A stretch of DNA of 26,166 nucleotides from Allomyces macrogynus ATCC 38327 (taxonomy: Eukaryota; Blastocladiomycota; Blastocladiomycetes; Blastocladiales; Blastocladiaceae): positions 1,009,339-1,035,504 of the forward strand of contig GG745341.1 in assembly GCA_000151295.1 (NCBI GenBank). Direction: 5' to 3'. Below, piece after piece: positions 22,122 through 26,166 of this stretch. The notes below the pieces were generated by a model that saw only the letters and a list, made by a program, of their open reading frames with translations, was not told the origin of the DNA and made no database searches. The number at the start of each line of letters is the position of its first letter. Position 1 is the first letter of the stretch. Made by a program: the position numbers and the translations under genes.

Positions 22122-23823
22122 CTACTTGGTTCGCTTGACCGTCAAGTCGTACAGCGGCTCGCCCATGCGACGCACGGCAAACTTGACCTCCTGCTCGGAA
22201 ATCTCAATCGCGCCGGCATACGACCGCGCGCCGGCATCCTTGAACAAGATCGGCTCAATTTCTTCCTTGATCGACGGCAAGTCGTCGTAGAACGCATGCA
22301 GCGGCGAGACGCTAAACTCGACCGACCGCGCGCCCTCGAGCTTGCGCGGGATCTCAAACACGCCGACCTCGTGGCGATCGCCCGAGAGGACAATTAGGTT
22401 GTGCACGCCGAGCTCGTCGGCGCGCTTCAGGATCGCCGCACGCTCACGGCGCGCGCCGTACCACGTATCCGCATCAACGTAGTTGGGCGAGAACGGGACC
22501 GACGAGACAAACACTTTCCAGGTCACTTTGCGCGTTTGCGCGTCCTGCAGCCAGGCGTCGACGGCGGCGAGCTGGTCGGCGCCGAGGAACGTGGCGTCCG
22601 CCGACTCGAGGTCCTTGGACGAGGCCGCCGGAGTCGATGCAGGCTTGCGGAACGCGCGCGTGTTGGACATGAAGATGGTCGCGAGGTCGGAGCCGACCGT
22701 CACGTTGTAGAACCACGTCGGGTTGGGCTTGCCCGGGTCGGCTTCGTGCGGCATCGCATTGTGCACGTGCTCGCGGTAGACAGCGAGAGCCGTCGGCGCG
22801 TACGGGACGGGCGGCGCGCCAGCGACCCAGTTGTCAAAAATTTCGTGGTCTAGATATTTTTCGCGGATCAGTCGGCGGGACCAGGGGAGAAATGGGTGGA
22901 CAAGGTGCGTGCACGCACCATCAAACATGTGCAGCGACGGCACGGACTGAGCGAGCTCCATGTAGTAGGCGTCGTTGAGGTTGCGGCGGTACAGGCGACG
23001 GAAGTTTTCCGTCGAGTCGCCGACCTGGAACGGCACGTCGGCATAGATGAAGTCGCCTGCAACGTCAAACGGGGTCATAATGATGGATCTTATTCACGTT
23101 GACCAGCGAGCAAAGGCAAGACGCACCCAAATGTAAGAACAGGTCAGGTTTCATGTCGAGCACGTTCTTGAACCCGGACATGCCGTGCCGCCACGGGAAC
23201 GGAAGGTTACAGGAACCAAACGCGACCTTGAACGAGTCCGGGTTCTTGATCGGCAACGTCTTGATCTTGAGCTCTTGGCCATTTGCCGGCTTCACGTCCT
23301 CGCCTCGGTCGTTCTTGACCTGGACGGCATGCTCGGCGCCGCCTGAGAGTCCCGTGAACCGCGCAATCCCGACAAAATCATTGTCCAGCGACACAGGCAC
23401 TGTGACATCAATTTTCTTGGTATCGGGCGCGGTCAGCGTCACCGTGATGGACTTGGCCGTCGGGTCGCGCACAATGACCGACGCAAACGAGCTCGTCACG
23501 GCGCCGAGCCGCACGGTGCGCACGTCGCTGTGCGAGTACATGCGGATGTGCCAGTTGTTGTCAAACACGAGCCCTAGCAACACCGCCATGATCGCGACCA
23601 CGGCCGCGACCGCGGCCAGGACTGGCTTGGGTGACGACGGCGCAGCCTTGCTGGTACTACCCGGCTTGCCACTCGACTCCGCGGCACTACGCGCGCGGAG
23701 ACGGCGTGCGCGGAGCCACAGGGTGCCCCACACGCCCAAGAACACGAGCGCGACGGCGAACATGGCAATTTCGTACGGCAGAAGCTGCCGGTAGGGCGTG
23801 CGCACGAGCGTCATGGTCGCCAT
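22122..23823 (-). CDS. PhoD-like metallophosphatase, membrane-anchored
   Basis: Exons are 23823-23127 and 23056-22122, with a 70-nt intron (donor GTGCGT), giving 543 residues. Two hydrophobic segments lie near the N-terminus: one beginning IAMFAVALVFLGVWGTLWL, another around VLAAVAAVVAIMAVLLGLVF, with a basic Ser/Lys linker between them. A beta-rich segment follows. The catalytic domain begins at VAFGSCN, continues with DLFLHLGDFIYADVP (split by the intron), and has LSGDRHEVGVFEIP and EFSVSPLHAF near the end. These are the metal-binding Asp/Asn/His motifs of the PhoD/TRAP-like metallophosphatase fold. Family members are phosphodiesterases or alkaline phosphatases; the substrate here is unknown. 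The two N-terminal helices suggest an organelle or plasma-membrane anchor. ATG 23823 is the first in frame next to the hydrophobic region. Confidence 0.8.
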
Positions 23824-24350
23824 GACGATAAATCTACATTGATTGCGCGTCAGCGGACGGCTTGCCGTGGTGGAGACGGTGGGGAACTGCTGTACCCGAC
23901 TGTCGCAAACGCGAGCGGCGCCATCGCAATGCGTGTGGGCGAGCAGCACACTCGACGCGCGGGGCGCGCGGCCGCATTCCCGCTCATGGTGTTCGGTGAG
24001 CCGACGGAGTCAAGGGCTGGGCGACGAGGCGCGGGAGCACTTGGACGTGCTCACTTGATCACTTGACGCGCGTCGCGCAGTGAATTCGGGCCTATACTGC
24101 TCGGACAGAGAGAGTCGTTCCTCTCCACCAGTTCTTGTTCCAAGTGACGGCGCCCGGAGCGGGAGCGAAGGACACGGCCACCGTCGATGGTGTTGCAAAT
24201 CCTGGTTTGAGCTGGATTTGGACCTCGAGTGGCGGGGAGTGGCGGGGGGTGGCCCCAGATATGCATGGCGTATTGGCCCTTTTTTGTTCCGGCCCAAGTT
24301 ATTCTTATCCCTGGCCTTGACCCAACCAACCCATTTTTCAAAATTTTCAG

Positions 24351-24373
24351 CCCCCCCCCCCCCCCCCCCCCCC
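24351..24373 (+). repeat. Homopolymer of 23 C
   Basis: Twenty-three consecutive C follow a pyrimidine-rich, T-run context (ccatttttcaaaattttcag). The exact length is uncertain because such runs are unstable and hard to sequence. No coding role. Confidence 0.9.
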
Positions 24374-24610
24374 GTGATGGCATGCCGCGTGATGTGCGGG
24401 ACAGTCGGTATGAGACGCGTTTGGTCTTGTTTCGTATGCGCTTACAGTGTGATCAAAAGCTGATCTTGTGTCCCTCGACAGGCTAACGCTCATGACTAGA
24501 TCGTGGACGAGTGTGCACAGCCTATGACCAAGCGAAAGAGTGCTTCTGTAAGTCTTTAGTAACTGAAACCAGGTCTGCACCAACAAAATTAGTTCTCAGA
24601 ATTTGCAACA

Positions 24611-24642
24611 GCCGCTTAGCTCAGTGGTTAAGCCGGATGAAA
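24611..24642 (+). pseudogene. 5'-half tRNA relic
   Basis: The segment begins gccgcttagctcagtggtta, which matches the start, D arm and A-box (TRGYNNARNGG) of a eukaryotic tRNA. After the D loop it degenerates: no anticodon arm or T arm follows before the intact tRNA-Val begins five bases later. It could be a truncated tRNA gene or part of a tRNA-derived short repeat. Confidence 0.55.
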
Positions 24643-24646
24643 CATT

Positions 24647-24719
24647 GTCACCGTGGTGTAGTGGTTATCACGTGAGTCTCACACACTCAAGGTCGCCAGT
24701 TCGATCCTGGCCGGTGACA
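24647..24719 (+). tRNA. tRNA-Val (anticodon CAC)
   Basis: The cloverleaf closes fully. The acceptor stem GTCACCG pairs with CGGTGAC. The D arm is GTGTAGTGGTTATCAC. The anticodon stem TGAGT/ACTCA has loop CTCACAC with anticodon CAC. The variable loop is AGGTC and the T stem GCCAG/CTGGC carries loop TTCGATC. The discriminator base is A and CCA is not encoded, as normal for nuclear tRNA genes. There is no intron. The internal A and B boxes (TGGTGTAGTGG, GTTCGATCC) fit Pol III promoters. Confidence 0.95.
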
Positions 24720-25081
24720 TTGGCGAAGGATCGGCGGGAGCGATCCAAGCGCAATGTTCGTTGGTGTCTCCAACAGAACGCTTTTGTCCTTTTGTTTCGG
24801 ATGCTTAAGCTGTGATCGCGATCAAATGGGCCTGTATGTGTTCCCCGCAGAACGCAAAATGACCCTAATGGCTAGGGGAACGGACATTTGTCTGAAGTTG
24901 CCGTTTCGAAACAACAAAATTGCCAAGAACGATCTCTTCTCTTTGTGTTCGTGTCTGCAGACCTGATGTGGAGTGGTTTTGACAAGGAGCAAGGTGACGC
25001 ACGCGAAGGAACATCAAGGCTGGCCAAAGCCAGGATGCACACAGGTAGGCATGGCAAATGACAAGGTCGACCACTCTCGTT
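24720..25081. other. Intergenic between tRNA-Val and the PPR-like gene
   Basis: Apart from the probable Pol III terminator I see no gene in these 362 bp. The right part is expected to be the 3' untranslated region of the minus-strand PPR-like gene. Confidence 0.5.
24782..24785 (+). terminator. Probable Pol III terminator for tRNA-Val
   Basis: The first TTTT tract downstream of the tRNA lies 62 bp after its end, with a second at 24790-24793. The distance is longer than usual, so the primary transcript would carry a long 3' trailer. Confidence 0.4.
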
Positions 25082-26166
25082 CTATTCCCTCCCCTTTCCA
25101 CCCCTCCCCACCCTCACTCTCTCCTCCAACTCTGCGACCATCTGCCTCCTCGCATGCGCACCACCCATCCTTTCCACCCCGCGCCCAAACGCGTCTACCG
25201 CATACCGAACCCACGCGCGCTGCTCCTCCTCCCCCACGACCAACCCATGCGAGGCCATCCGACTCTGCAGCGCGACCGCACACTCGACCAGCCGCGCCGC
25301 ATCCTCCACCAGCCCACGGCGGCCCAACATATCGAGCGCACGCGCGAGCGTGACGAGCGACACTTCCGGCAACGAGAACCCCTCGTCCCCCCTCTCGGGC
25401 GTCGCGTCGAGCGCTGCGCTCAGCGTCCGCGCCATGAGCCGGACGAGATCCACGTGCTCGGTGTCGAGCGCCGCGTGGCACATGACGTGCCAGGGTGAGA
25501 CGAGCGTCACGTCGGCCCCACCACTACTTCCGCCAGCGGCAGGGGTGCGGTGCGCGCGGCGCGCAGGGAGCGTGGCAGCCGCGAGCCGGCTCGGGTCCGG
25601 GCCGCCGTTCTGCGTGAACGCTGCGGGGAACCCAGGCACGTGGTCGTGCGACGTGATGAACAGGTGAACCGCGGCGTCAACGTCGTTCGCGGCCAAGTGT
25701 GCGGCGAGCAAGGCGAGCGGGACGTCGGCCGGCACGCGTAGCCCCGCACGGATCGAATCAAAGTAGAGTGCGTGCGCCTTCCCACGCGCCGCGTGGTCGA
25801 TGTGCGCGCGAATCGCAATCGCGTAACTGTCCGCGTCGGGCGCGGGGATCCGGGCCAGGTGGTCACGGACGCCCTTGAGTGCGGCAGCGACCTGTGCGGT
25901 GCGTGAGGGGCGCACGGGGTGTCGCGTGGGGTCGGGCGGACCCAGGATAGGAGTCTGGCGACGCCGCGCGGCTGGTACCCGGCGGCAGGGGCCGAGTCGG
26001 CGTCGCCGGCGTGTGCCCGAATTGCAGGACGCGGTCCTGCAATTCGAGGTTGTGTGTGGCGGTCGTCCATGGCACGCCGCGCGCCTTCATTTCCGCGAGC
26101 CAGTAGGGCACGAGGAACCGTTCGGCCGGGTTGGTGCGCGCGAGCGCGAGGTGGAACCGGACGACA
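25082..26166 (-). CDS. Pentatricopeptide-repeat-like protein (5' end beyond window)
   Basis: The reading frame enters from the right edge with HLALARTNPAERFLVPYWL and continues ARGVPWTTATHNLELQ, which resembles the turn between two PPR helices. It resumes in another frame with DADSYAIAIRAHIDHAARGK, ALYFDSIRAGLRVPAD and ANDVDAAVHLFI, again about 35-residue helical pairs, and ends at a TAG (25084-25082). A 76-nt intron at 26030-25955 joins the two frames in phase (LELQDR then TPILG), but its donor GTCCTG is atypical, so an indel is an alternative. PPR proteins usually bind organellar RNA. The motif match is loose and the N-terminus, including any targeting signal, is not visible. Confidence 0.55.
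26018..26046. repeat. Perfect 13-bp inverted repeat with 3-nt loop
   Basis: The arm cgaattgcaggac is followed by gcg and then gtcctgcaattcg, its exact reverse complement. It lies inside the PPR-like gene and overlaps the predicted splice donor at 26030. Confidence 0.85.

Larger units (their letters stand above)
23824..24646. other. Intergenic region upstream of the PhoD-like gene, containing a poly-C run and a tRNA relic
   Basis: No protein gene is supported in these 823 bp. The part near 23824 should hold the PhoD-like promoter. A short GAGTGGCGGGG-type repeat lies at about 24227-24250, then the poly-C run and the tRNA fragment, both listed separately. Confidence 0.5.

Noticed and set aside
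24051..24383. 110-residue minus-strand open frame with a poly-Gly start
   Set aside because: The poly-Gly is just the 23-nt C run read on the other strand; no motif or codon bias supports a gene.

Overview
The window looks like nuclear DNA from a GC-rich, intron-rich fungus. The protein set points to a flagellated (zoosporic) lineage such as Blastocladiomycota or Chytridiomycota; this is inference from gene content, not a database match. Three things support it. A Rim15-type kinase with PAS, zinc-finger and receiver domains is a fungal architecture. A gene resembling the ciliary protein MYCBPAP suggests a motile flagellum. Introns are short (49-125 nt, one of 225 nt), with CTAAC/CTGAC-like branch points and donors mostly of the form GTNCG. 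Exons were joined by hand from reading frame, GT...AG borders and protein continuity, so each joint is a prediction.

Layout, left to right: a 5'-truncated RIM15-like kinase (+, <1-5517); a hypothetical protein (-, 5824-6731); a tandem AAA+ ATPase of the Cdc48/AFG2 class (+, 6941-9059, 7 exons); a type II P-type cation ATPase with a long N-terminal extension (-, 9306-13137, 4 exons); about 1 kb of mostly non-genic DNA with one weak gene candidate; an isoprenylcysteine methyltransferase-family membrane protein (+, 14174-15102); a small basic, possibly mitochondrial protein (+, 15544-16263); a CDK1/Cdc2 cell-cycle kinase (-, 16737-18260, 8 exons); a MYCBPAP-like central-apparatus protein (+, 18716-21799, 11 exons); a PhoD-like membrane-anchored phosphatase (-, 22122-23823); about 1.26 kb with a 23-nt poly-C run, a tRNA relic and an intact tRNA-Val(CAC); and a PPR-like protein cut by the right edge (-, 25082->26166).

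The genes are unrelated housekeeping, signalling and ciliary functions, each separately transcribed; there is no operon or gene cluster. Rim15 and CDK1 both act in growth/quiescence and cell-cycle control, but they lie 11 kb apart and nothing suggests co-regulation. I see no transposon, viral element, CRISPR array or biosynthetic cluster.

The sequence carries several apparent single-base frame breaks inside otherwise well conserved genes: one in RIM15, three within about 120 bp of the P-type ATPase, and probably one in the hypothetical gene. These are either assembly errors or real lesions in one copy. The other points of interest are a changed PSTAIRE helix in CDK1, the unusual donor-site consensus, and the extra N-terminal domain on the ATPase.
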